Origin: Bog-473 sp963828505
GTDB lineage: Bacteria > Actinomycetota > Acidimicrobiia > Acidimicrobiales > RAAP-2
Length of the DNA stretch: 64,000 nt
NCBI GenBank assembly: GCA_963828505.1
Contig: CAWHFM010000025.1
Location: 1-64,000, forward strand
Reading direction: 5' to 3'
Shown: one piece after another, positions 54,108 through 64,000 of the stretch
How positions within the stretch are numbered: the stretch's first letter is position 1
Layout of the letters: each line of letters begins with the position of its first letter
The notes under the pieces: generated by a model
What the model saw: the letters and a program-made list of their open reading frames with translations, nothing else
The model's database searches: none
Told to the model about the DNA's origin: nothing
Made by a program: the position numbers and the translations under genes

Positions 54108-56858
54108 ATGCGCTCGAGGGTTCCGAGGCACGCGGCCAGGGGTGGATCTCAGCGGCGGTGGTGGCGGCCACGGGCGAGGGTGCTCGGGACCGGACTGGCG
54201 GCGCTCGCCGTCGTCGGGCTCGGCGCTTATGCCGCACCGGCCTTCGCCAACAACATCGCCGTCGCGGCTGGGTCGACGTGCCAGGCCGGGCCCGGTTCGG
54301 GCTGGACCATCACGTGGACGATCCAGAACGACGAGAACCTGCCCCAGACGGGCACCGTGACCGCGGTCACCGGTGGACTCTCGACGCTCAGCAAGACCAC
54401 GTTCTCCATCGCGGCGACGCCGGCTGGACAGCCGAACTCGTCGACCACTCTGACCCAGACGCTCCCGGCGTCGGCCTCGGGGACCGTGACGCTGAGCTTC
54501 ACGGGCACGTGGAGCGACGGCTCCGTGCAGGCGGGCTCGGACACCTACGTCCTCAGCTCGAATCCCTCCTGCGGAGGAACCCTGCCGCAGAAGCAGACGA
54601 TCGGCGGCCAGATCCTTCTCTGCCTCAACGGCAACCCGACCACGACCAACGTCCCGGGCGGCAGCATCGCGGCGACCGGACCGGAGACCATCAAGTCCGT
54701 ACCCGACCCGATGCCGGCGACGGACGTGCCCGCTGGCACCTACACCATGACAGCGACCGATCCACCGGGGCATGCACTGGTGGCATGTCACGGGAGTGGC
54801 ATCGCGGCACCGAACGGACTCTCCGCGTCTGAGGCTGTCGCCGTGCCCGCCGGGGGCAACGGCAACGGGACCTTCTACGCCGCGCCCACCACCTTTGTCG
54901 TGCCGCTCGGGGCGTCGATCTCGCTGCAGGAGTCCTCGCTGCAGGCCTCGTACTCCGGCGCGGGCCAGACGATCGACTACCACTACCTGGTCACGAACAC
55001 AGGCAAAGAGGCGCTGAGCCACATCACCGTCGCCGACGCTCGGACCGGGCGTTCATTCGTCTCGTGCCCAGCCACCACACTGGCCGCCGGGTCGCAAGAG
55101 ACGTGCACGACGACCTACGTCACGACCTCGGCTGATGTCGCCGCCGGGGACATCGTCAACACCGCCACGGCTACGGGCACCCCGCTCGCGGGGCCGAACG
55201 TGACGTCGGCGCCTTCCACGATCACGCTCACGATCCCCGACCAGGCAGGCATCTCCGTGGTGCTTTCCGTGCCGGCCGACGAGATGACCTACGACGCCGT
55301 CGGGGACGTCGTCCACTTCCACTACGACGTGACGAACACGGGTGACGAGGACATCACTGATCTGGCGGTGACCAACAGCTACGACGCTGTGCCCCCGCCC
55401 GACTGTGCCGCCACGCTGGATGCGGGCGACTCCGAGACGTGTCACGCCACGTACACGGTGACGCAGGCAGACCTGGACGCGGGCAGCATCGTCAACACGG
55501 CCACCGTTGCGGGCTCGACTGACTCCGGCCCGGTCACGGGCACCTCCAACACGGTGACGCTGACCGCGATCCAGAAGCTCGCCGGGCACATCTTCCTCTG
55601 CCTGGGCGGTCCGACCAACATCGAGATCACCGGAGGCACCCTCGGCGCCACCGGCCCGCAGGACATTCCGACCCGGCCGAACCCGATCCACCCGGCCGTC
55701 GACGTCCCGAGTGGTGACTACACCATGACGGCGACCAACCCGCCGGGCTACGCCCTCGTCAACTGCCCGGCCCCCTCGGGTGACACGGTGAACCGGATCA
55801 CCGAGGCGGTCATTTCGCCCGACGGCGGATCGGCCACGATGACGGTGCCGGTGCCCAACGGCGGCGAGGGCATCGGCGAGTTCTTCGTGGCGCCGGCGCA
55901 CCCGGGCATCAGCCTGGTCAAGACGGCCTCGCAGCCCTACTACAGCGCGGCCGGCCAGACCATCAATTACAACTTCCGCGTGACCAACACGGGCAACATC
56001 GGACTCGACAACGTCGGCATCAAGGACGAACTGGCCGGCGTGACCGCGCTGAGTTGCCCCGAGGCCACACTCGCCGCGGGTGCCATGGAGACGTGCACGG
56101 GGACGTACACCACGACGGCCGCCGACGTTTCGGCGAAGTCGCTGGTCAACAAGGCCACGGCGCACGGCACCCCGCCCCACGGCGATACGGTGAACTCGTC
56201 GGCTTCGAGCACCACGGTGCCGCTGTTGGGGATTTCGGTCACCAAGGCGGCCAGTGGGGGAAGCGTCGTAGCCGGGTCGAGTACCCAGATCGGATACACG
56301 CTGACCGTGACGAACACCGGCAAGATCGACACGCCGTCGGCTATCAGCGTCGCTGACTCGGCACCGGTCGGAACCACGATGGTGTCGGGCTCGGCGGCCT
56401 GCGCCTCCGGCGGGCCCCCGGCGTGCACCGTCGCCGTAGCCGCACCCACAGTCACGTGGTCCATCGCGGCAGGCGTGAAGCCGGGCCAGATCTACACGCT
56501 CGTGTTCAAGGTGACGGCGAACGCGTCCGACGCCTCGGGGAACATCACCAACACGGCACTGTGGGACGGAGCCGGGTGCACGAGCGGCGCCTGCTCGACC
56601 GACACGGTGACGACGGCGGTCACATCCTCAGCGTCGGCGGCGGGCAAGTCGTCGTCGGGGTCGGGGTCGTCGTCACTCGCCTTCACCGGCGCCCTGCTCA
56701 CCCAGCAGTGGCTCATCGCCATGGGAGCCATCCTGGCGGGCGGTGCCCTCCTCGTCGCTGCACACCGGCGGCGGATCCCGAGGCACGCTGCAGCCACCAG
56801 ATTGGGTCGGCTCGAGGTCCGGCGTCACCGTGACCCGTCGGGCGAGCGGACGGACTGA
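54108..56858 (+). CDS. Large secreted surface protein with DUF11-like repeats and LAFTG anchor
   Basis: The 916-residue protein has a long signal peptide (RVLGTGLAALAVVGLGAYAA, cleavage after AFA, residue 47), an N-terminal beta domain, and two copies of a ~100-residue domain with the pattern GGxILLCLxGxPT...ATGP...DVPxGxYTMTAT.PPG.ALV.C (about residues 164-275 and 485-600). DUF11/DUF7507-like Ig repeats (AGQTIDYHYLVTNTGKEAL, VTQADLDAGSIVNTATVAG) surround them. It ends SSSLAFTGALLTQQWLIAMG, helix, and basic tail: a sortase-type LAFTG cell-wall sorting signal near 857. ATG at 54108 has a strong ribosome site (gggggagg); TACACT near 54016 may be its -10. Confidence 0.85.
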   Translation: MRSRVPRHAARGGSQRRWWRPRARVLGTGLAALAVVGLGAYAAPAFANNIAVAAGSTCQAGPGSGWTITWTIQNDENLPQTGTVTAVTGGLSTLSKTTFSIAATPAGQPNSSTTLTQTLPASASGTVTLSFTGTWSDGSVQAGSDTYVLSSNPSCGGTLPQKQTIGGQILLCLNGNPTTTNVPGGSIAATGPETIKSVPDPMPATDVPAGTYTMTATDPPGHALVACHGSGIAAPNGLSASEAVAVPAGGNGNGTFYAAPTTFVVPLGASISLQESSLQASYSGAGQTIDYHYLVTNTGKEALSHITVADARTGRSFVSCPATTLAAGSQETCTTTYVTTSADVAAGDIVNTATATGTPLAGPNVTSAPSTITLTIPDQAGISVVLSVPADEMTYDAVGDVVHFHYDVTNTGDEDITDLAVTNSYDAVPPPDCAATLDAGDSETCHATYTVTQADLDAGSIVNTATVAGSTDSGPVTGTSNTVTLTAIQKLAGHIFLCLGGPTNIEITGGTLGATGPQDIPTRPNPIHPAVDVPSGDYTMTATNPPGYALVNCPAPSGDTVNRITEAVISPDGGSATMTVPVPNGGEGIGEFFVAPAHPGISLVKTASQPYYSAAGQTINYNFRVTNTGNIGLDNVGIKDELAGVTALSCPEATLAAGAMETCTGTYTTTAADVSAKSLVNKATAHGTPPHGDTVNSSASSTTVPLLGISVTKAASGGSVVAGSSTQIGYTLTVTNTGKIDTPSAISVADSAPVGTTMVSGSAACASGGPPACTVAVAAPTVTWSIAAGVKPGQIYTLVFKVTANASDASGNITNTALWDGAGCTSGACSTDTVTTAVTSSASAAGKSSSGSGSSSLAFTGALLTQQWLIAMGAILAGGALLVAAHRRRIPRHAAATRLGRLEVRRHRDPSGERTD

Positions 56859-57224
56859 GCGAGCCGGAGGGCTGAGAAACTCCGGGCACCTGACCGGGGG
56901 TCGCGTTCCGCGGCCCCCGGTCGGCGTGTTCGCCGGAGCCCCGGTGAAGCTTCGGGTCTCTGATCGTTCGGCGTGTGACGGTGCCTCTGCGGGTGGCGCG
57001 TTCTGTCCGCAGCGGTGGGCGGCGCGGGTCAGTCGTGCCTGAGCGAGGCGTTTTCGCGGTTCGTTCGACGTCCGAGAGCGACGGAAGCCAACGGTCGTTT
57101 GAGAGCGGTCCACCGCGTTCCACAACTCATATAGGACATTTCGTTAGACTCGTAGTGAAATAATGGTTTCGGTCGCGTCGTCACACTCGTGCCGACCGTC
57201 GAGGCTCATGCGAGGCAACAGAAC
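56859..57224. other. Intergenic region between the two surface-protein genes
   Basis: No gene is supported. TAGACT at 57143-57148 in the AT-richest part (57125-57170) is a likely -10 for the downstream surface protein, which implies a leader of about 70 bases. Imperfect GC-rich inverted repeats at 56885-56935 may end the upstream transcript. Confidence 0.45.
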
Positions 57225-60200
57225 ATGAGGACAAATCGCCTACGGCTTCGAGTCCCCCTGGCGACCGTGGCCGCGGCCGGTCTCATGACCGTGGCCCTTC
57301 CTGCCATCTCGGCGTTGTCCGGCGCATCCGCGACGGGGGGCTCCACGTCCGGAACGACCACCACCACGACGTCCACGTCCACGTCCACGACGACGACCGA
57401 CCCGGCCACGACGGGGACTACCACCACCTCGACGCCCTCGTCTACGTCCACCACAACGACCGACCCGGCCACGAAGGGGACGGCCGCAGCATCACCCCTG
57501 GCCAACTCGGCGCTGAGCTGCTCGTCACCGACGATCTACAACATCAACTCGACAGGAAGCCTCTACGCGCTCAACTACACGACCCTGGCCAACACGGCAG
57601 CAACACCGTCGAACGTCGCCGGGAACGGCTCCTCCGTCAACGCCCTCGCCATGTCAGCCGACGGGCTCACCGTGTTCACGGCCAACCAGACGCCGAGCGG
57701 AGGGAACACCACGGTCCACGTGACGAACGTCTCCTTGGGCACGACCGCCAACTTCACCGCGACGGCCGCCAACGTGAGCACTCTCATCGCCGGCGGGGTC
57801 AACCCGACGAACGGCTACTACTACTACGGCGGCTGGAACTCGGCGGAGTCCACCTTCTACCTGTTCGCCTTCAACCCGGCGAATGACTCCGCCAGCGCTG
57901 CCGGCACGATCACGCCACCGGGGGGCGTCTCGTACCAGTCCGGCGACCTGACTTTCGACAACGCGGGCAACATGACCATCCTCGCCGGCACCACGACGAA
58001 CTCGGCCAAGCTGCTCTCGATCGCTACACCCGTGCCCACCTCGGGTACGGGTTCCCTTCCGTTCACGACGCTCGCCACCCTCTCGTCGGTCAGTCTCGAG
58101 ACTTACGTGGGCGTCGCCTTCGCCGCCAACTCCACTCTGTACGTGGAGACAAGCTCGGGGCAGTTCGACAGCGTCAACCCGAACTCGGGCGCCGTCACAC
58201 TCCTCGGCACCCAGACCGGTTTCAGCGGTTCACTGGACGACCTCGCCAGCTGCACCTACAACGGGTCTCTGGCGGTGCAGAAGAACATCGTCGGGAGGGT
58301 GGCGCCAACCGACCAGTTCACGATGACCATCACGGGTGGCGGCGTCGCGAGCGGGAACACCGGCACCACGAGCGGCTCGTCGACCGGCGTCCAGACGTCC
58401 CCGGGCGAAGTCGCCGGTCCCATCGTCGGCCTTCCTGGGACGACGTACAACGTGGTGGAGACCGCCGCCAGCGGCAGCCTGGCGAACTACACCACGACCT
58501 GGTCGTGCCTGAACGGGTCCAGCACGTTCTCCAGCGGCACCGGGACAAGTTTCAGCGTCTTGTTCCCGGCACCCAGCGGGAGTGCCGGGGCCGCTCTGGT
58601 CTGCACCTTCACCAATACACCCGCGTCCATTTCCGTGACCAAGACGCCGAGCCCGACCACCGTCACGGCGGCCGGGCAGACGATCACCTACTCCTATGCC
58701 GTGACCAACACTGGTCCGTTGCCCCTGACCAACGTGACGGTGGCCGACACGCAGACGCCTCCGGCCGGGGCGCTCACCAGTGGGCCCACCTGCGTGAGCC
58801 TGAGCAACCCGGTCGGCACGTGCTCGGGCTCGAGCGTCGCCACGTTGGCGGCAGGCCGCATTGCGAACTTCACCGCCACCTACGTCGTGACCCAAGTGGA
58901 CATGGACCACGGTTCGGTCGCCGACTCGGCGACCGCCACCGGGAACGCGCCTTCGGGGACACCGGTCTCGGCCACCGCGACGGCCTCGGTGACCGCCACC
59001 CAGACGTCGTCGATCTCCATCGTCAAGTCGGCCAGCCCGACCGAGCTGACCGAGCCCGGCCAGACCATCACCTACACCTTCGTGGTCACGAACACGGGGA
59101 ACACCGACCTGACGGCTGTCGGCGTTACGGACCATCCGACGACGCCGGCGGGTCCTCTGACGACGGGTCCAACGTGCCAGAGCCTGTCCAACCCCGCGGG
59201 TTCCTGCTCGGGCAACTCGATCAGTCTGGCTCCTAAACAGGTGGCCACGTTCACCGCCACTTACAACTCGAACCAGACCGACTTCGACCACGGCTCCGTC
59301 GTCGACAGCGCGACGGCGGCTGGTACGCCGCCCACCGGGTCGCCTGTGAGCGGCACGTCCAACACGGTCACGGTGAGCGTGAACCAGACCCCAGGGATCA
59401 CGATCACGAAGTCGGCCAGCCCGACCACGGTCACCGCAGCCGGCCAGACCGTCACCTACACCTTCTCGGTTCATAACTCGGGCAACGTGGACCTGACCGG
59501 CGTCGGTGTCACCGACCTCCCGACGGCGCCCGCGGGCGGCGTCACGGCGACCTGCCAGACCCTGAGCGCGCCGACCGGCACGTGCTCCGGACTGACGACC
59601 TCCCTCGTGCCGGGCCAGATCGCAACGTTCACCGGGACCTACGTCGTGACACTGGCCGACCTCAACCACGGCTCCATCGTTGACGACGCCACCACGCAGG
59701 GAACCACGCCCGCCAGCGGCACGGTGAGCAACACTTCGAACACGGTCACGGTCACCGCGTCCCAGTCGCCGACGCTCTCCATCGGCAAGTCGGCCAACCC
59801 GACGACTGTGACCGCGGCGGGCCAGAACGTGGCCTACACCTTCTCGGTCACCAACTCGGGGAACGTCACAATCACCAGCGTCGGGGTCACGGACGTGCCC
59901 GTGAGCCCTGCGGGCATTGTCACGGCCACATGTATCGCCCTGACATCTCCCACCGGCACGTGCTCGGGGGCGACCACCACCTTGTTGCCGGGACAGTCGG
60001 CCATCTTTACGGGGTCGTACACGGTGACACAGGCCGACATAAACCACGGCACCATTCAGGACACTGCCCTCGCCTCCGGCACGTCCCCCTCGAGCACGCC
60101 CGTGACCGCGACGTCGAGCCAAGTCACGGTCAACGTGACCCAGACGGCTTCGCTGACCATCGCCAAGACGGCGACCCCGACCACCGTGACTGCGGCTGGC

Positions 60201-63200
60201 CAGCCGGTGACCTACACGTTTAGCGTGACCAATACCGGCAACCTGACACTGACCTCGGTGGGGGTTACCGACGTACCGACAGCGCCCGCCGGCGCTGTCA
60301 CCGCGACCTGTCAGAGACCTTACCGGTCCGACCGGCACGTGCTCGGGGGCGACCACCACCTTGTTGCCGAACCAGACCGCACTATTCAGCGGCACCTACG
60401 ACGTGACCCAGGCCGACATCAACCACGGTTCGATCGTTGACCACGCGACGACCGAGGGCACCACCCCTTCAGGCGGCACGACTCCCATCGCCACCTCCAA
60501 CATCGTCACGGTCAATGTGACCCAGACGGATACGCTCTCCATCGCCAAGTCGGCGACCCCGACCACCGTGACTGCGGCTGGCCAGCCGGTGACCTACACG
60601 TTTAGCGTGACCAATACCGGGAACCTGACACTGACCTCGGTGGGGGTTACCGACGTACCGACAGCGCCCGCCGGCGCTGTCACCGCGACCTGTCAGAGCC
60701 TTACCGGTCCGACCGGCACGTGCTCGGGGGCGACCACCACCTTGTTGCCGAACCAGACCGCAACTATTCAGCGGCACCTACGACGTGACCCAGGCCGACA
60801 TCAATCACGGTTCGATCGTTGACCACGCGACGACCGAGGGCACCACCCCTTCAGGCGGCACGAGTACCATCGCCACCTCCAACACCGTCACGGTCAATGT
60901 GACCCAGACGGATACGCTCTCCATCGCCAAGTCGGCGAACCCGACCGACCGTGACTGCGGCTGGCCAGCCGGTGACATACACGTTCAGCGTGACTCAATA
61001 CCGGCAACCTGACACTGACCTCGGTGGGGGTTACCGACGTACCGACAGCGCCCGCCGGCGCTGTCACCGCGACCTGTCAGAGCCTTACCGGTCCGACCGG
61101 CACGTGCTCGGGGGCGACCACCACCTTGTTGCCGAACCAGACCGCACTATTCAGCGGCACCTACGACGTGACCCAGGCCGACATCAACCACGGTTCGATC
61201 GTTGACCACACGACGACCGAGGGCACCACCCCTTCAGGCGGCACGACTCCCATCGCCACCTCCAACATCATCACGGTCAATGTGACTCAATCGTCTGCCC
61301 TGTCGATAACCAAGGCGGCCACCCCGACCACGTTGACGCAGGCAGGGGAGACAATCGACTACACGTTCGACGTGACCAACGCGGGTAACGTCAACCTGAC
61401 CGATGTCGGTGTGACCGATAACCCGCAGTCTCCGGCAGGTCCGCTCACCACCGGTCCGACCTGCCAGAGCCTGGTGAACCCGTCCGGTACGTGCTCGGGC
61501 GCGACGACCTCGCTGGTTCCCGGCCAGGAGGCGGTCTTCACCGCCACCTACGTCGTGACCCAAGCCGACGTTGACCACGGCTCGGTTGTCGACCACGCCA
61601 CGGCTACGGGCACGACCCCCTCGGGCGGCACGGTAAGTAAAATTTCCAACACGGTGACCGTGACCGCGACACAGTCACCTCAGCTCACCATCACCAAATC
61701 GGCGTCTCCGACGACCGTGACTGCGGCCGGCCAGACGGTGACCTACACCTTCAGTGTCGTGAACACCGGCAACGTGACACTGACCTCGGTGGGCGTCACC
61801 GACGTCCCAACCGCGCCTGCTGGCGTGGTCACCGCAACCTGCCAGAGTCTCAGCTCACCTCCGGGCACCTGCTCGGGCGCGACGACGACCCTGGATCCGG
61901 GCCAGATCGCAACGTTCACCGGCACCTACGACGTGTCCCAGGCCGACATCGACCACGGTTCGATCGTCGACCACGCCATCGCGCAGGGCACCACCCCCTC
62001 AAGCGGCACGGTGACGAGCCCCGCCTCCAACACCGTCACCGTGACCGCGACTCAGTCGGCGAGGCTCTCCATCGACAAGTCGGCAACCCCGACGACCGTG
62101 ACGGCCGCCGGTCAGAGCGTGGACTACACCTTCACCGTTGAAAACACCGGCGACGTGACACTGACCTCGGTGGGAGTGACCGACGAATCCGACGTCGCCC
62201 GCTGGTGGGGTCACCGCAACCTGCCAGAGCCTCAGCTCACCTCCGGGCACCTGCTCGGGCGCGACGACGACCCTGGATCCGGGCCAGATCGCAACGTTCA
62301 CCGGCACCTACGACGTGTCCCAGGCCGACATCGACCACGGTTCGATCGTCGACAATGCGATCGACGCAGGGCACCACCCCCTCGAGCGGCACGGTCAGTG
62401 CCACCTCCAACACCGTGACGGTGACCGCAACACACTCGCCGTCACTCTCAATAGCCAAGTCGGCAACCCCGACGACCGTGACGGCCGCCGGCCAGAGCGT
62501 GGACTACAGCTTCGCCGTCGAAAACACCGGCAACGTGACACTGACCTCGGTGGGAGTGACCGACGAACCGACGTCGCCCGCCGGCGGGGTCATCGCAACC
62601 TGCCAGAGCCTCGGCAGCCCGGTCGGGACCTGCTCGGGCGCGACCACGACCCTGCTGCCGCACCAGACGGCAGTCTTCTCCGGCACTTACACCGTCACTC
62701 AAGCTGACATCGACCACGGCTCGATAGTCGACGACGCCATTGCCACGGGAACGCCGCCGTCCGGAACTGCGGTCACTGCCACGTCCAACACGGTCACGGT
62801 GACGGCGACCCAGTCGGCCTCCATCGTCATCGACAAGACGGCGTCTCCGACGACAGTGACAGCGGCCGGCCAGATCATCACCTACACCTTCATGGTCACC
62901 AACACCAGCAACGTGACCCTCACCGACGTCAATGTGACCGACAATCCGACGCCGCCGGCCGGAGGCGTCATCGCAACCTGCCAAAGCCTCTCTGACCCGA
63001 CGGGCAGCTGCTCGGGAACGACCACAACCCTCCTGCCGGGTCAGATCGCATCGTTTACCGGCACCTACGTCGTGACCCAGACCGACATCGACAACGGCAA
63101 GATCGTGGACCGGGCCACAGCCACGGGCACTCCGCCCTCGGGTCCTCCCGTGTCCGACAGCTCCGACCGTGACGTCGTGGTGGTCGTGACTCAGACCGAG

Positions 63201-64000
63201 TCCCTCTCGATCGTCAAGAGCGCGAGTCCCACCACGGTGACCGGGGCCAACCAGGCCGTCACCTACACCTTCATGGTCACCAACACCGGCAACGTGACCC
63301 TCACCGACGTCGGGGTGAAGGACAATCCGGTCGCCCCGGCCGGCGGAGTGACACCGACCTGCCAGGTCTTGTCGAATCCTGCCGGCTCGTGCTCGGGGGC
63401 GACGACCTCTCTCGCCCCCGGACAGATCGCAACCTTCAGTGGCATCTATACCGTGACCCAGGCCGACATCGACCAAGGATCGATCGTCGACACGGCGACG
63501 GCGACGGGCACCCCGCCCTCCGGCCGCGACGTCACGGCGACCTCCGCCATTGTGACGGTGGATGTGACCGAATCTCCCGGGCTCTCGGTCCTCAAGTCTG
63601 CGTCACCCACATCGGTGACAGCCGCCGGCCAGAGCGTGACCTACACCTTCACAGTCACCGACAGTGGAAACGAGACGCTTACCGACGTGGGTGTCACCGA
63701 TATGCCGACCGCGCCTGCCGGCGGGGTCAGCCCGACGTGCCAACACCTGACGAACCCCGCCGGAACCTGCTCGGGCGCCACGACCTCGCTAGATCCTGGA
63801 CAGATAGCGACCTTCACGGGCACCTACGTTGTGAGCCAGGCCGACGTCGACCACGGCTCCATCGGTGACAGCGCCTTGGCCGCGGGCACGACTCCGTCGG
63901 ACACCCCGGTCACTGCGCCCTCCAATCCGGTGACGGTCACCGTGAGCCAATCGCCCGGCATCTCCATCGTAAAGGCGGCAACCCCGACCACGGTGACGGC
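57225..64000 (+). CDS. Giant secreted DUF7507-repeat surface protein, frameshifted, runs off window
   Basis: The protein begins MRTNRLRLRVPLATVAAAGL with a signal peptide, then a Thr/Ser linker (TTTTTSTST units with DPAT spacers), a beta-propeller-like domain of about 250 residues (IYNINSTGSLYALNYTTLAN, then YVETSSGQFDSVNPNSGAVT), a SpaA-like domain (LAVQKNIVGRVAPTDQFTMT), and from about 58627 fifteen starts of a 127-residue repeat (I-K-ASPTTVTAAGQTVTYTF...TQADIDHGSIVDxATAxGT). Six one-base insertions (near 60317, 60762, 60947, 60995, 62188, 62364) break the frame and together restore it. It probably extends from the cell surface, like its neighbour. The ATG at 57225 is preferred to an upstream GTG. 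Confidence 0.75.
60171..61316 (+). repeat. Three near-identical 381-bp repeat units
   Basis: Units start at 60171, 60553 and 60935 (spacing 382, that is 381 plus one inserted base). They are nearly identical at DNA level, whereas other units in the gene are only similar in protein. Four of the six insertions lie inside these units. Confidence 0.85.

Noticed and set aside
58230..60395. A 721-codon minus-strand frame over the surface-protein repeats
   Set aside because: It mirrors the periodic plus-strand repeat (VDVGL.. units every 127 codons), so it is an antisense shadow of the DUF7507 array.
60171..61316. Transposon or CRISPR array
   Set aside because: The repeats are whole 127-codon protein domains in tandem, without terminal inverted repeats, transposase or spacers.

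Overview
The window is high-GC DNA from an actinobacterium, most likely of the class Acidimicrobiia. The clues are secreted proteins built from GYWLVxSDGG repeats, a DUF6893 micro-protein, an F420-type LLM oxidoreductase, a mycothiol-dependent isomerase-fold protein, many GTG starts, and a recurring TAnnnT hexamer 6-9 nt upstream of start codons (leaderless promoters). No rRNA or tRNA gene was recognised; the one structural RNA is rnpB (RNase P RNA, minus strand, 49752-50140).

Layout. 1-2853 is a badly broken stretch: a SIS/HypC-like hydrogenase-maturation gene leaving the left edge, a PadR regulator, a YceI-like protein, a small membrane protein, DUF6893 and a PAS-domain protein, nearly all with one or more apparent frameshifts. 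At about 2854 it abuts a 5'-truncated MBG/beta-propeller surface protein. 4617-39907 is an ordinary chromosomal region: ettA, an NRDE-family protein, a methyltransferase, an Lrp regulator coupled to a lipoprotein, a sphingosine-1-phosphate-lyase-like decarboxylase, a SulP transporter, a translationally coupled run (aminotransferase, PhzF, then NUDIX, zinc-ribbon, histidine phosphatase, DUF2889), a beta-helix lipoprotein, cydDC with a thiolase-like protein, a putrescine-oxidase-like enzyme next to an aldehyde dehydrogenase, a two-component system, an S53 peptidase and a secreted alpha/beta hydrolase.

39985-49782 is mobile DNA integrated at the 3' end of rnpB. Three copies of the rnpB 3'-terminal sequence (39985, 42495, 49751) delimit two elements in tandem. 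The inner one (about 7.3 kb) carries a tyrosine integrase and a regulator on the plus strand. Divergently it carries an excisionase, an HTH replication protein with iteron-like repeats inside it, a helicase-loader-like protein, several small proteins and an HK97-type major capsid protein. I see no terminase, portal, protease or tail gene, which suggests a phage satellite or a reduced prophage. A 7-4-7 palindrome matching the actinobacterial LexA/SOS box lies between the two arms. The outer element (about 2.5 kb) is an older remnant with a two-gene unit of unknown function and a small secreted protein.

50201-53928 is a tightly coupled operon: xseA, xseB, a metallo-beta-lactamase-fold hydrolase and a ferredoxin-reductase-type flavoprotein. 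54108 to the right edge encodes two very large secreted proteins made of DUF11/DUF7507-like Ig repeats. The first ends in an LAFTG-type sortase signal and membrane anchor. The second runs off the window and contains three near-identical 381-bp units plus six single-base insertions that break its frame.

A caution for readers: more than 20 apparent +1/-1 frameshifts occur across the window, several at C or G homopolymers and many in repeats, so some broken genes may be uncorrected sequencing errors rather than real pseudogenes.
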